Shown: piece by piece, positions 51,706 to 60,042 of the stretch | Numbering within the stretch: position 1 is the first letter of the stretch | Layout of the letters: each line of letters opens with the position of its first letter | Origin: Mycobacterium sp. IS-1590 | Lineage (GTDB): Bacteria; Actinomycetota; Actinomycetes; Mycobacteriales; Mycobacteriaceae | DNA length: 64,000 nt | Direction: 5' to 3' | NCBI RefSeq assembly: GCF_001500025.1 | Contig: NZ_LQIW01000048.1 | Location: 219,169 to 283,168, forward strand | Position numbers and translations under genes: made by a program | The notes under the pieces: model-generated | The model's input: only the letters and a program-made list of their open reading frames with translations | Told to the model about the DNA's origin: nothing | Database searches by the model: none

Positions 51706-53139
51706 CTAGGCCGGTACCCAGTTTCCGTGGAATCCCGCGGGCACACGGTGCGGCAGGTGGATGCTCGCGATGTCTTCCAGAGTCTGCGCGTCGAGCAGCG
51801 CCAGCTCGCTGCGGTCGGTGCGGCGGTCATAGACATAGCCCATCAACACGCCGTCGTCCTCGGCGGCATCCGGTGACGATGGCTCGAAGACGAACTCCCC
51901 GAGCACTTTTCCGTCACCGAACGATCGCGACTGGGTTCTGCCGCCGATGAGATCGTGCTTGATCAGGACGTCGGCGGCCTCGCCCTCGCCGACGCTGGGC
52001 GCATACCCGTAGCGGTGCCGTTTACCGACGCGGCGTTCGTCGACGCGGGGAAATTCCTGACCGCGATCGTCGATGCGCGATTCGCGGACCTTGCCGTCGG
52101 CGAGATCGACCGTCCAGCGGTCGAGCGTCGGGGGGCCCTCGTCGGGTCCAAGGTGGTTGGTGTCGAACATCTTCGGGTGACGCACGACGTCGAGCACGAT
52201 GGTGTCGCCGTCGTCGTAGGCGTTCATCGGATGAAACACGTAACAGGGCTCGACGTCGAACCAGCGCACATCGGCGTTGCCGCCCTCACGCGGCATCACG
52301 CCGACCCGCGCCGGATACCGAGGGTTCCACGAGTACGGGAACCGGCGATCGGTCGTCTCACCCCGCGGTTGCCGCGCACTGATCGGATCGGGGATCCGCA
52401 CCCGACCGATGACGGCCGACAACGCCAGCCGGGAGACGAAACGAAGACCGCGCGGAACCGTCATCTGGACTGCCATACCGGTGTCGAACGTCACCGGCAG
52501 GTCGTAGAACACGACGTGGTTCTCGGTCAGCGAGAAGTCGTGCATCATCGGGCTACCCGCCACCTCGATGTCGACCGTGCGCCGCGCGCGCCCGCCGGCG
52601 TCGATCACCGAGTACTCGACCGTGTTGCCGCGATACATGCTGTAGGAGACGGCGTGCAACTCACCACTGTCGGGGTCGCGCTTGGGATGCGCGGTGTAAC
52701 CGCCGGTCAGCGTCCCGTCGAAATCGCAGGCGCCGACGGTGTCGAGCTCGTCGGTGAGTTCGACGTTGGTGACGCCGGACTCGATCAGCGCGATCGTCTT
52801 GCCGGCATGCCCGATGACGTTGGTGTTGGCGCCGATTCCCGAGATCGGGAAGTGCCCCTTCGGCGGCTGTTCTCCCAGAGCCCGCGCGGTCTGCGGGCCA
52901 CGGACCCACCGGTTGCGATACCACTCGGCCCTGCCGTCGCGAATCCGGATCCCGTGCACCATCCCGTCTCCGATGAACCAGTGATACAGCTCGGGGTCGA
53001 GCTCGCCGATCGGGTTCGGGCCGTTGCGCAGATAACGGCCGTCGAGGTGCTCGGGAATCGTCCCGGTGACCTCGAGGTCGGTCAGGGTGTGCTCGTCGTG
53101 GATCGGCGCGAAGGGGCCTTCGAGGTAACGGTTCGTCAT
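51706..53139 (-). CDS. carotenoid oxygenase-family (CCD/RPE65-like) protein
   Basis: A 477-residue seven-bladed propeller with a non-haem iron centre. His ligands are likely in TAHPKRDPDSG, MHDFSLTENHVVF, VFHPMNAYDDGD and the C-terminal GFHGNWVP. The four-His signature seems intact. Such enzymes cleave carotenoid or stilbene double bonds. ATG 53139 is the start. A divergent TetR lies 57 bases away with two palindromes between. Confidence 0.9.
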   Translation of the reverse strand: MTNRYLEGPFAPIHDEHTLTDLEVTGTIPEHLDGRYLRNGPNPIGELDPELYHWFIGDGMVHGIRIRDGRAEWYRNRWVRGPQTARALGEQPPKGHFPISGIGANTNVIGHAGKTIALIESGVTNVELTDELDTVGACDFDGTLTGGYTAHPKRDPDSGELHAVSYSMYRGNTVEYSVIDAGGRARRTVDIEVAGSPMMHDFSLTENHVVFYDLPVTFDTGMAVQMTVPRGLRFVSRLALSAVIGRVRIPDPISARQPRGETTDRRFPYSWNPRYPARVGVMPREGGNADVRWFDVEPCYVFHPMNAYDDGDTIVLDVVRHPKMFDTNHLGPDEGPPTLDRWTVDLADGKVRESRIDDRGQEFPRVDERRVGKRHRYGYAPSVGEGEAADVLIKHDLIGGRTQSRSFGDGKVLGEFVFEPSSPDAAEDDGVLMGYVYDRRTDRSELALLDAQTLEDIASIHLPHRVPAGFHGNWVPA

Positions 53140-53151
53140 CGGAACATCCCT

Positions 53152-53189
53152 ATAACAGTGTTATGACGTTCCCTGTATAACACCGTTAT
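53152..53189. promoter_or_regulatory. twin operators between carotenoid oxygenase and TetR
   Basis: ATAACAGTGTTAT (53152-53164) is a perfect palindrome around a central G, and ATAACACCGTTAT (53177-53189) matches it at 12 of 13 positions by consensus. The centres are 25 bases apart. They fill the short divergent gap, so the TetR probably represses both genes. Confidence 0.75.
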
Positions 53190-53195
53190 GGAAGC

Positions 53196-53861
53196 ATGGC
53201 AAGGGTGAGCGACGCTCGAGAGCAATTGGTCGACGCAGGCATCCGCGTCCTCGAGCGCGACGGCCTGGCCGCGTTGAGCGCGCGCAAGCTCGCCGCCGAA
53301 ACCGGCACCTCAACGATGGCGGTGTACACCCACTTCGGGGGCATGTCGGGTCTGATCGATGCGATCGCCGGCGAATCGTTCACCCGCTTCGCACGGGCAC
53401 TGACCGAGATCACACCGACCGAGGATCCGGTCGCGGACTTCTTCGTGATGGGCGCCCGCTACCGGGAGTTCGCGCTGCAGAACCCGCAGCGCTACCAGTT
53501 GATGTTCGGCACCGCGGCCGAGTCGTTGAACCGGTACCACGCCGATCTCACGGTGACCGGCAGTGCCAGCGCCCGAAGCGAGTGGGCGGTGTCGTTCAGT
53601 GCACTGCTCAACGGTGTGCGCCGGATGATCGCGGCCGGGCGCATCCGCGACGACGGGGAGGCGGCCGTCGCGGGGCGGCTGTGGAGCATCAGCCACGGTG
53701 CGGTGCTGCTGGAGGTCGCCGGATTCTTCGGACACGAGGGGCATGGCCTGACTCAGATACTCGGACCGTTGATCGTCGACACCCTCGTCGGAATGGGCGA
53801 CGAGCGCGACCGCACGATGCAGTCGCTGACGACCGCCATGGCGACCCTGTCCGGATCGTAG
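53196..53861 (+). CDS. TetR-family regulator
   Basis: A 221-residue regulator. The DNA-binding helix region is SARKLAAETGTSTMAVYTHFGG, and the C-terminal domain resembles TetR_C-type ligand pockets. It is divergent from the carotenoid oxygenase gene with twin operators in between, so carotenoid cleavage is probably induced by a ligand this protein senses. Confidence 0.88.
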   Translation: MARVSDAREQLVDAGIRVLERDGLAALSARKLAAETGTSTMAVYTHFGGMSGLIDAIAGESFTRFARALTEITPTEDPVADFFVMGARYREFALQNPQRYQLMFGTAAESLNRYHADLTVTGSASARSEWAVSFSALLNGVRRMIAAGRIRDDGEAAVAGRLWSISHGAVLLEVAGFFGHEGHGLTQILGPLIVDTLVGMGDERDRTMQSLTTAMATLSGS

Positions 53862-53947
53862 GCCTTCACCACCGTGTAGGACCGAAATCTCAACCGAGCG
53901 TTTCGAGTTCAATCGGCAGCGAGTCGGCGGGTGTGGGTCCGGTCCCG

Positions 53948-54451
53948 TCAGCTCTCGTCGTGCCCCACCTCGGCGGGCAGCGGTGGCGGCAGCGGCTTCT
54001 GCGATGTCGTGGGTGCCGAACTCGCCTCGGGCGGCGACATCCCCGGGCTCGACGCGGAGACCTCGTGGAAATCCACCATCGCCTCGTCGCGGATGACCCG
54101 CGACCCTTCGGCCAGGACCAGCGACTCCTCGGACACGGTGTAGGTGATCCCGTTGTTGTCCACCGTGAACGTGTTGCCTGATTTCTCAGCGGTTTTGATC
54201 AGCTTCGCGCCGTCGCGCAACCGCACCCCGCGGTACTCGTATCCGCCGTTGGGTGTCTCGCAGATCGCCACGCGCGACGACGCGGTGCTGCCGAACACGA
54301 CCACCGAATAGGGCGCCGCACACCGCGCGGTCGAGTCGACGTAGCCGCGGGCGTCCGTCGCCGGCGCGGCGGCCGCGGAGGGCAGGGTGAACGCGGCCGC
54401 GGCCGAACACGCGGCCACGGCACCGAGCAGAAACCAACCTCGATTCGACAT
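53948..54451 (-). CDS. secreted protein of unknown function
   Basis: A 167-residue protein with a clear signal peptide (about 1-31, ending PSAAAAPA). The mature part has a strand-rich core and a Ser/Pro-rich tail. Two Cys (in TARCAAPYS and AICETPNG) may form a disulfide. ATG 54451 is used. No family is recognised. It lies next to the P450 on the same strand but may be separate. Confidence 0.7.
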   Translation of the reverse strand: MSNRGWFLLGAVAACSAAAAFTLPSAAAAPATDARGYVDSTARCAAPYSVVVFGSTASSRVAICETPNGGYEYRGVRLRDGAKLIKTAEKSGNTFTVDNNGITYTVSEESLVLAEGSRVIRDEAMVDFHEVSASSPGMSPPEASSAPTTSQKPLPPPLPAEVGHDES

Positions 54452-54536
54452 TGCTTCCACGACACCACGACATCGCCATCTGCGCACCTGACAATGGGAG
54501 ACAAGTGCGAATCGTTAGCAGGCCGAAACCGGCTCG

Positions 54537-55745
54537 TTAGGTGGGCCTCGGCGTAAAGCGCACGGGGAGGGATGACAGGCCGGAGGTGAGACTGGTCGCC
54601 GCCCATGTCTCGGGGCCGGCCTGCTCGATGTCGGGTAGACGCGTGAGCAGCTCACGGATCATCACCGCGCCTTCCGCCCGGCCCAGATGCGAGCCGACGC
54701 AGAAATGTGGACCGCCGCCACCGAATGCGATGTGTTCGCTGCGTTTACGGTCGATGTCGAAGGCTTCCGGGTCCTCATAGACGCTCTCGTCGCGATTGCC
54801 GGACCCGTAGTACATCACCACGCGCTCACCTTTGGCGATCGGCTGACCGGCCAGCTCGGTGTCCTCGGTGGCCAGGCGGCGGATGTAGACCACCGGCGAG
54901 AGCAATCGCAGCATCTCCTCGATCGCACCCGGCAGGAGCGCGTCGAGATCCTCGACCAGGCGTCGGCGCACCTCCGGATGATCGAACAACAGCTTCATCC
55001 CGCCCGAGATGAGATTGCGCGACGTGTCGAGGCTGCCGTCGGTGAGGAGTATGAAGTTGCCGATGAACTCCATATCAGTGATGGGGCGACCGTCGACTTC
55101 CATGTTCGCGTAGGCGCTCAACACGTCATCGGCGGGATTCTCCCTCTTGGCGGCGAACGCCTCGAAGCCCATACCGGCCATCTCGATGAACGCCGCGTGA
55201 AACGCCTCCTCCCCCACGATGTCCGGGGAGCTGTGCGTGATCATGAACAACTCGTGGAGGCGATGGCCGTGCTCGCGGGGTATGCCCAGCAGCGCCGCCG
55301 CCGTGTAGCCGGCCATCTGACCGGCCAGCTCCACCACGTCACACTCGCCGACACCGGCCACCTCGTCGACGATCCCGGAGGCCAACCGCTGCAGGTCCGG
55401 GAGCATGTGCTTCACCCGTGCCGGAATCAACCGTGGGGCAATAACTTTCCGGAAGTGCGCGTGTCGTGGTGCGTCCATCGACAGGAACCCGACCTCGATC
55501 TCCGCGTCCACGATGCCGACCGACGGTGAGGATTGAAACAGCTCGGGATGGTGCTCTATGTGGCGGATGTCGGCATTGCGCGTCACCGCCCAGAAGAAGC
55601 CGCCGTCCGGGGCCGGGTGTTTGTAGATGGGTGCGTTGGCCCGTAGCCACCGGTACTGCTCGAAGGGGTGGCCGTTGCTGAACGACTTCGCCGAGTACAG
55701 ATCGATGGGGATCTCCGGCGCGGCGGCGTCGAGGGTGTCGGTCAT
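54537..55745 (-). CDS. cytochrome P450, CYP125-like haem loop
   Basis: A 402-residue P450. EEMLR is the ExxR motif, and the haem loop AFGGGGPHFCVGSH carries Cys near 349. The phenylalanine is eight residues before the Cys rather than the usual seven, as in CYP125, the cholesterol C26 oxidase. The I helix reads DGSLDTS. GGAGG lies six bases before ATG 55745. The neighbouring thiolase-like, DUF35 and CoA-transferase genes suggest it starts attack on a side chain. Confidence 0.9.
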   Translation of the reverse strand: MTDTLDAAAPEIPIDLYSAKSFSNGHPFEQYRWLRANAPIYKHPAPDGGFFWAVTRNADIRHIEHHPELFQSSPSVGIVDAEIEVGFLSMDAPRHAHFRKVIAPRLIPARVKHMLPDLQRLASGIVDEVAGVGECDVVELAGQMAGYTAAALLGIPREHGHRLHELFMITHSSPDIVGEEAFHAAFIEMAGMGFEAFAAKRENPADDVLSAYANMEVDGRPITDMEFIGNFILLTDGSLDTSRNLISGGMKLLFDHPEVRRRLVEDLDALLPGAIEEMLRLLSPVVYIRRLATEDTELAGQPIAKGERVVMYYGSGNRDESVYEDPEAFDIDRKRSEHIAFGGGGPHFCVGSHLGRAEGAVMIRELLTRLPDIEQAGPETWAATSLTSGLSSLPVRFTPRPT

Positions 55746-55855
55746 CTGCAACCTCCGAGTCTGGGGGTGCCGCCGGTGTGCGTCGCGTATCAGCCGACTC
55801 CGACGGCCAGCCCGAATACTGTCATATTTGAGGTGTTTGACGCTAGGGTGCTTTC

Positions 55856-57052
55856 ATGTCCGCCCCGCCGGCACCGCATCCGCTGCGTGACCGCTGCGCG
55901 ATCGTCGGGATCGGCGCCACCGACTTCAGCAGAAAGTCCGGGCGAACCGAACTGGCGCTGGCCGCCCGGGCGTGCACCGCAGCGATCGCTGACGCCGGAC
56001 TGTCACCGGCCGATATCGACGGCATCGTGCGCTGCGAACAGGACACCGTGCGCCATAACGACCTCGCCGATGTCCTGGGCCTGCCCGCGTTGACCTACTG
56101 GGGATCGACCGGCACCGGGGGTTCGGCCCCGGCCGGGATGGTGGCGCAGGCTTGCGCGGCGATCGCCTCCGGGCTGGCGCGGTCCGTGTTGGTGTTCCGC
56201 TCGCTCAACGGGCGTTCGGGCGCCCGCTTCGGCCGGGGGCGGCGCCAGAACGCACCCGTCGGTGGGAACGGCTCGTACGACGAGTTCTTCCTTCCCTACG
56301 GCCTGATGGCCCCCGGGCAGATGTTCGCGTTGATCGCCCGTCGTCACATGATCGAATTCGGCACCGAGCCCGAGCATCTGGGTGCCATCGCACTCGCCTG
56401 TCGCGAGCACGCCAACGCCAATCCCGCCGCGCAGATGCACGGCAAGCCGATGACCTTGGCCGACTACCTGGAGTCCCGGCCGGTGACCGAGCCGCTTCGG
56501 CTCTACGACTACTGCCTGGAGACAGACGGCGCGTGCGCCGTCGTGGTGACCTCCAGCGAACGGGCGCGCGATACGGCCTCGACGCCGGTGTCGATCCGCG
56601 CGGTGGCCCAGGGCGCCGATGCCCACCAACAACCCGGCCTGGTCTTCCCGGCGCTGATGCGAGAAAGCCTGGTCGAACAGCCTTCGAACCGGACCGCCGA
56701 AACCTTGTATGCCAGAGCAGGTCTGGGACCCGATGATGTCGACGTCGCGCAGTTCTACGACTGCTTCACCATCACCGTGCTGCTCCAGTTGGAGGACTAC
56801 GGCTTCGCTGCCAAGGGCGAGGGCGGCCGGTTCGCCGCGACCGGCGCACTGCGTGTCGGCGGCAGCCTGCCCATCAACACGGCGGGCGGCAACTTGTCCG
56901 AAGGCTACATTCACGGGCTCAACCACGTGGTCGAAGGAGTGCGGCAGATCCGTGGGGATTCGACCAGTCAGGTGTCCGGCGCCGAGGTGTGCCTCGTGAC
57001 ATCCGGACTACCGACCGCGACCGGCGCCCTGATGCTGACCGCCACCGCATAG
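55856..57052 (+). CDS. thiolase-fold lipid-transfer protein, retro-aldolase-like (Ltp2-type)
   Basis: A 398-residue thiolase superfamily protein of the SCP-x/Ltp class. The usual nucleophilic Cys is not found: the equivalent loop reads WGSTGTGGSAPAG. This is like Ltp2, which uses Tyr residues for retro-aldol cleavage of steroid side chains. FYDCFTITVLLQLEDYGF and the C-terminal NTAGGNLSEGYIHGLNH are conserved in the group. ATG 55856 has TAGGGT ending six bases upstream, a leaderless pattern. The next gene encodes the DUF35 partner such enzymes need. Confidence 0.82.
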   Translation: MSAPPAPHPLRDRCAIVGIGATDFSRKSGRTELALAARACTAAIADAGLSPADIDGIVRCEQDTVRHNDLADVLGLPALTYWGSTGTGGSAPAGMVAQACAAIASGLARSVLVFRSLNGRSGARFGRGRRQNAPVGGNGSYDEFFLPYGLMAPGQMFALIARRHMIEFGTEPEHLGAIALACREHANANPAAQMHGKPMTLADYLESRPVTEPLRLYDYCLETDGACAVVVTSSERARDTASTPVSIRAVAQGADAHQQPGLVFPALMRESLVEQPSNRTAETLYARAGLGPDDVDVAQFYDCFTITVLLQLEDYGFAAKGEGGRFAATGALRVGGSLPINTAGGNLSEGYIHGLNHVVEGVRQIRGDSTSQVSGAEVCLVTSGLPTATGALMLTATA

Positions 57053-57060
57053 GACGCCCC

Positions 57061-57480
57061 ATGACCGATGCGCCCTCCCCTGTCGTCGACGACCCGGACA
57101 CGGGTGGATTCTGGCAAGCAGCACAACGCGGAATACTCGCGGTCCAGTGGTGTGACGCCTGCGATGGGCCGGTCCACCTGCCGCGGCCGATGTGCCCGCG
57201 ATGCGCTTCCGACAGCCTGGCTTGGCGCGAGGTCGACGGTGAGGCGACCGTGTATTCCTGGGCGGTCGTGCATCATCCGGTGCACCGCGCATTCTCGGTT
57301 CCCTACACCGTCGCGCTGGTCGCGCTCGCCGCACACCCCACGGTCCGGCTGATCGCGCACCTCGACGGGGCGCCGCCCCTGCGGGAGGGGCAGCGCATGC
57401 GGTTCTTCACGCGCGCCGACGCGACGGGGGTGCTGCTGCCACATTGGGCGCCGATCACCGACAGTGCGGAAGGAGTCTGA
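57061..57480 (+). CDS. DUF35 OB-fold zinc-ribbon protein, partner of the thiolase-fold enzyme
   Basis: A 139-residue protein with an N-terminal zinc ribbon (WCDACDGPVHLPRPMCPRCAS) and a C-terminal OB-fold, as in DUF35 proteins. ChsH2-type DUF35 domains bind Ltp2 or the hydratase ChsH1. It is 8 bases after the thiolase-fold gene and 1 base before the CaiB gene. Confidence 0.85.
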   Translation: MTDAPSPVVDDPDTGGFWQAAQRGILAVQWCDACDGPVHLPRPMCPRCASDSLAWREVDGEATVYSWAVVHHPVHRAFSVPYTVALVALAAHPTVRLIAHLDGAPPLREGQRMRFFTRADATGVLLPHWAPITDSAEGV

Positions 57481-57481
57481 C

Positions 57482-58699
57482 GTGACCCAGGTGCTGCAGG
57501 GTGTGCGGGTGCTGGAGGTGGCCCTGTACGGCTTCGTCCCGGCCGCGGCCAGCGCACTGGCCGACTGGGGAGCCGACGTGATCAAGGTCGAGCACCCCGA
57601 GACCGGTGACCCCATCCGCGGCCTCGCAGCGTTCGGGGTCAAGCCCGGCGACGGCGGGGTGACCATGCTGTGGGAGGTGCTCAATCGCGGAAAGCGTTGC
57701 GCGGGAATCGACATCGCCCATCCCGACGGATACGAGGCGTTGATGACTCTCGTCGACCAGTCGGACGTCTTCTTGACGAACTTCCTCGGGCCGGCCCGAC
57801 AGCGCCTGCGCATCGACGCCGAACACGTCCGGGCCCGGAACCCGCGCATCATCTACGCCAGAGGAACCGGTCACGGTGTCCGGGGCCCCGACGCTGACCG
57901 TGGCGGCTTCGACGGCATCTCCTACTGGGCGCGTGCCGGTTTGGCGACGGCCGCCATGCCGGCCGATTACGACTACCCCATCAATCTCCCCGGCCCCGCA
58001 GTTGGTGACATCCAGGCGGGGCTGAACCTCGCGGGCGGTATCACTGCCGCGCTGTACCACCGCGAGCGCACGGGTGAGGGTGCCGTCGTGGATGCGTCGC
58101 TGTTGTCGGCGGGCCTGTGGGCCATGCAATCGAGCATCGCGGGCAGCTATGTCACCGATCGCGACCAACTGGTCAAGGGCGATCGCCGCCGTCCCGGCAA
58201 TCCCCTGGCCAACGTCTACCGGACCGCTGATGGCCGTTTCGTCTTCCTCGCCATGCTCGAAGCGGATCGGTACTGGCCGGGATTCTGCCGCGCCGTCGGT
58301 CGGCCCGAGTGGATCGACGATCCGCAATTCGCGACCGCCTCGTGCCGGCGCAAGAACATCGAGCGCTGCGTCGAACTCCTGGACGAGTTGTTCGCCGAAC
58401 AACCACTGGAGCATTGGAAGACTGTGCTCGACAGCCAGGAAGGGCAGTGGAGCATCGTCCAGTCACCCCGCGAGACGCTCAGCGACCAGCAGGCCTGGGA
58501 CAACGGATTCTTCACGATGGTGAACTACGACAACGGCGCCCGGTTGCCGTTGGTGCCCGCCCCCGTTCAGTTCGACGAGGCGCCCGGGGAACTCCGGCCG
58601 GCCCCTGGACACGGACAGCACACAGACGACCTGCTCCGCGCGTGCGGGTACGACGACGAGACGATCATGAACCTGAAGATCGCCGGCGCCATCACCTGA
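57482..58699 (+). CDS. CaiB/BaiF family III CoA transferase
   Basis: A 405-residue family III CoA transferase. It begins with VRVLEVALYGFVPAAASALA and has WGADVIKVEHPE, both family marks; the catalytic Asp is probably in GAVVDASLLSAG. Such enzymes move CoA between acids. GTG 57482 has AAGGAG seven bases upstream. It is the third gene of the operon, suggesting activation or exchange of a CoA-linked substrate for side-chain cleavage. Confidence 0.87.
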   Translation: MTQVLQGVRVLEVALYGFVPAAASALADWGADVIKVEHPETGDPIRGLAAFGVKPGDGGVTMLWEVLNRGKRCAGIDIAHPDGYEALMTLVDQSDVFLTNFLGPARQRLRIDAEHVRARNPRIIYARGTGHGVRGPDADRGGFDGISYWARAGLATAAMPADYDYPINLPGPAVGDIQAGLNLAGGITAALYHRERTGEGAVVDASLLSAGLWAMQSSIAGSYVTDRDQLVKGDRRRPGNPLANVYRTADGRFVFLAMLEADRYWPGFCRAVGRPEWIDDPQFATASCRRKNIERCVELLDELFAEQPLEHWKTVLDSQEGQWSIVQSPRETLSDQQAWDNGFFTMVNYDNGARLPLVPAPVQFDEAPGELRPAPGHGQHTDDLLRACGYDDETIMNLKIAGAIT

Positions 58700-58716
58700 C
58701 CCCGGCCCGGATCAGG
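58695..58716. terminator. hairpin between convergent CaiB and amidohydrolase genes
   Basis: CCTGA and TCAGG arms with an inner CCGG/CCGG pairing fold a 22-base stem-loop that overlaps both stop codons. No T-run is present. Confidence 0.4.
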
Positions 58717-59884
58717 CCGAACGCGGAAAGTGAAACAGGTTGCGCGCGTTCGTTTCGGCGATCATCGCCACTTCGTCGTCGGGGACGTCGGCCAGGGCTT
58801 CGGCGGCGCGTTTACGGCAGTTCGGCCAGTTGGAATCCGAGTGCGGGAAGTCGCTTTCCAGCATGATGCGATCGATGCCGATCTTGTGCCGGCTCTCCAC
58901 CCCGTGGTCGTCGTCGATGAAACACGTCCAGAAGTGTTGGTGGAATAACTCCGAGGGGCGGGCGTCGAAGTCGATGTCCTGGTAGTAGCGGTGCCGTTCC
59001 CAGGTGAAATCGGTTCGTTCGAGCATGTACGGAACCCAGCCGATGCCGCCTTCGGCAAGGGAGAACTTCAGGTTTGGGAACTGCTGGAGCTTGCCGGACA
59101 ACAGCAGATCGACCGTCGTCCACCAGGAGTTCGTGGCGAACACGGCGATCGCCACGGCGAAGGGGGCCGCTTTGCTTTTCATGGTCTTGGGCGCGAACGG
59201 CGCACCGGAAAACGAGAAGCCGGGCACATAGCCGCCGGCACCGAAGTGCAGCGACACCGGAAGGTCGGCGTCCGAACAGAGCTGCCACAGCGGATCCCAG
59301 TGATCGGTGTGGAATGACGGGAGGCCGAAAACCGATGTGGTGTCGGGGAACGAAAGCGTCCGCGCGCCCTTCGCGACGAGGCGTTCGGCTTCGGCCACCG
59401 CCGCGTCGATATCCCAGAACGGCACCATCCCCAGCGGGATGTACCGGTCTGGCGCCGTGGCGCACCATTCGTCGATGTGGAAGTCGTTCCACGCTTGAAT
59501 ACACAGCCGCGCAAGCTCTTTGTCCTTGCCGCGGAAGAACGTGCTTCCCGCGAAACCGGGAAACGAGGGGAAGCACAAAGCGGCATGGACGCCGTCAACG
59601 TCCATGTCCTTGACCCGCATCGCGGGGTCGTAGCACCCGGGGATCATGTCCTCGTAACGCACGGGGTCCACACCCCACTGCTCGCGAGGCTTACCGGCTA
59701 CGGCGTTGAGTCCGATGGTGGGGAACCGCTCGCCGTTGTAGTGCCACAACTGGCTGCCGTTGACGTCCCTGATCTGCGGTGCGTCCTCGTGCCACCGCGT
59801 GGGCAGGCGATCCACCCACACGCGGGGGTGCTCCACCAGATGGTCGTCGACGGAGATGATCTGGTGCTGGTCCTGTAGCGGCAT
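58712..59884 (-). CDS. amidohydrolase-2 family metal-dependent hydrolase
   Basis: A 390-residue paralogue of the enzyme at 17043-18305. SVDDHLVEHP (DxH), NDFHIDEW, EGGIGWVPYMLER and SDFPHSDSNWP are shared in the same order. The family decarboxylates or hydrolyses ring-fission acids. ATG 59884 has GGAGG five to six bases upstream. It is divergent from a GntR regulator across a gap with a perfect palindrome. Confidence 0.86.
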   Translation of the reverse strand: MPLQDQHQIISVDDHLVEHPRVWVDRLPTRWHEDAPQIRDVNGSQLWHYNGERFPTIGLNAVAGKPREQWGVDPVRYEDMIPGCYDPAMRVKDMDVDGVHAALCFPSFPGFAGSTFFRGKDKELARLCIQAWNDFHIDEWCATAPDRYIPLGMVPFWDIDAAVAEAERLVAKGARTLSFPDTTSVFGLPSFHTDHWDPLWQLCSDADLPVSLHFGAGGYVPGFSFSGAPFAPKTMKSKAAPFAVAIAVFATNSWWTTVDLLLSGKLQQFPNLKFSLAEGGIGWVPYMLERTDFTWERHRYYQDIDFDARPSELFHQHFWTCFIDDDHGVESRHKIGIDRIMLESDFPHSDSNWPNCRKRAAEALADVPDDEVAMIAETNARNLFHFPRSA

Positions 59885-59941
59885 GGCATCCTCCCGATGC
59901 CGGCGTCGACGGCGTCCATGTCCGTCGTGACGGCGACTGCT

Positions 59942-59959
59942 CAAATATACCTATATTTG
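59942..59959. promoter_or_regulatory. palindromic operator CAAATATACCTATATTTG
   Basis: Two 8-base arms (CAAATATA, TATATTTG) flank CC, in an AT-rich patch between the amidohydrolase and GntR starts. An ATATTTG half-site recurs upstream of the thiolase-fold gene at 55824-55830. It is the best candidate site for the GntR protein. Confidence 0.65.
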
Positions 59960-60042
59960 GATGACGCACAAGCTTTCCGAGCTGCGACGAGTACGCTGAA
60001 TGTCCGAGTATTCACGCGTTTGCGGGCAAGGCGGTATCAGCG

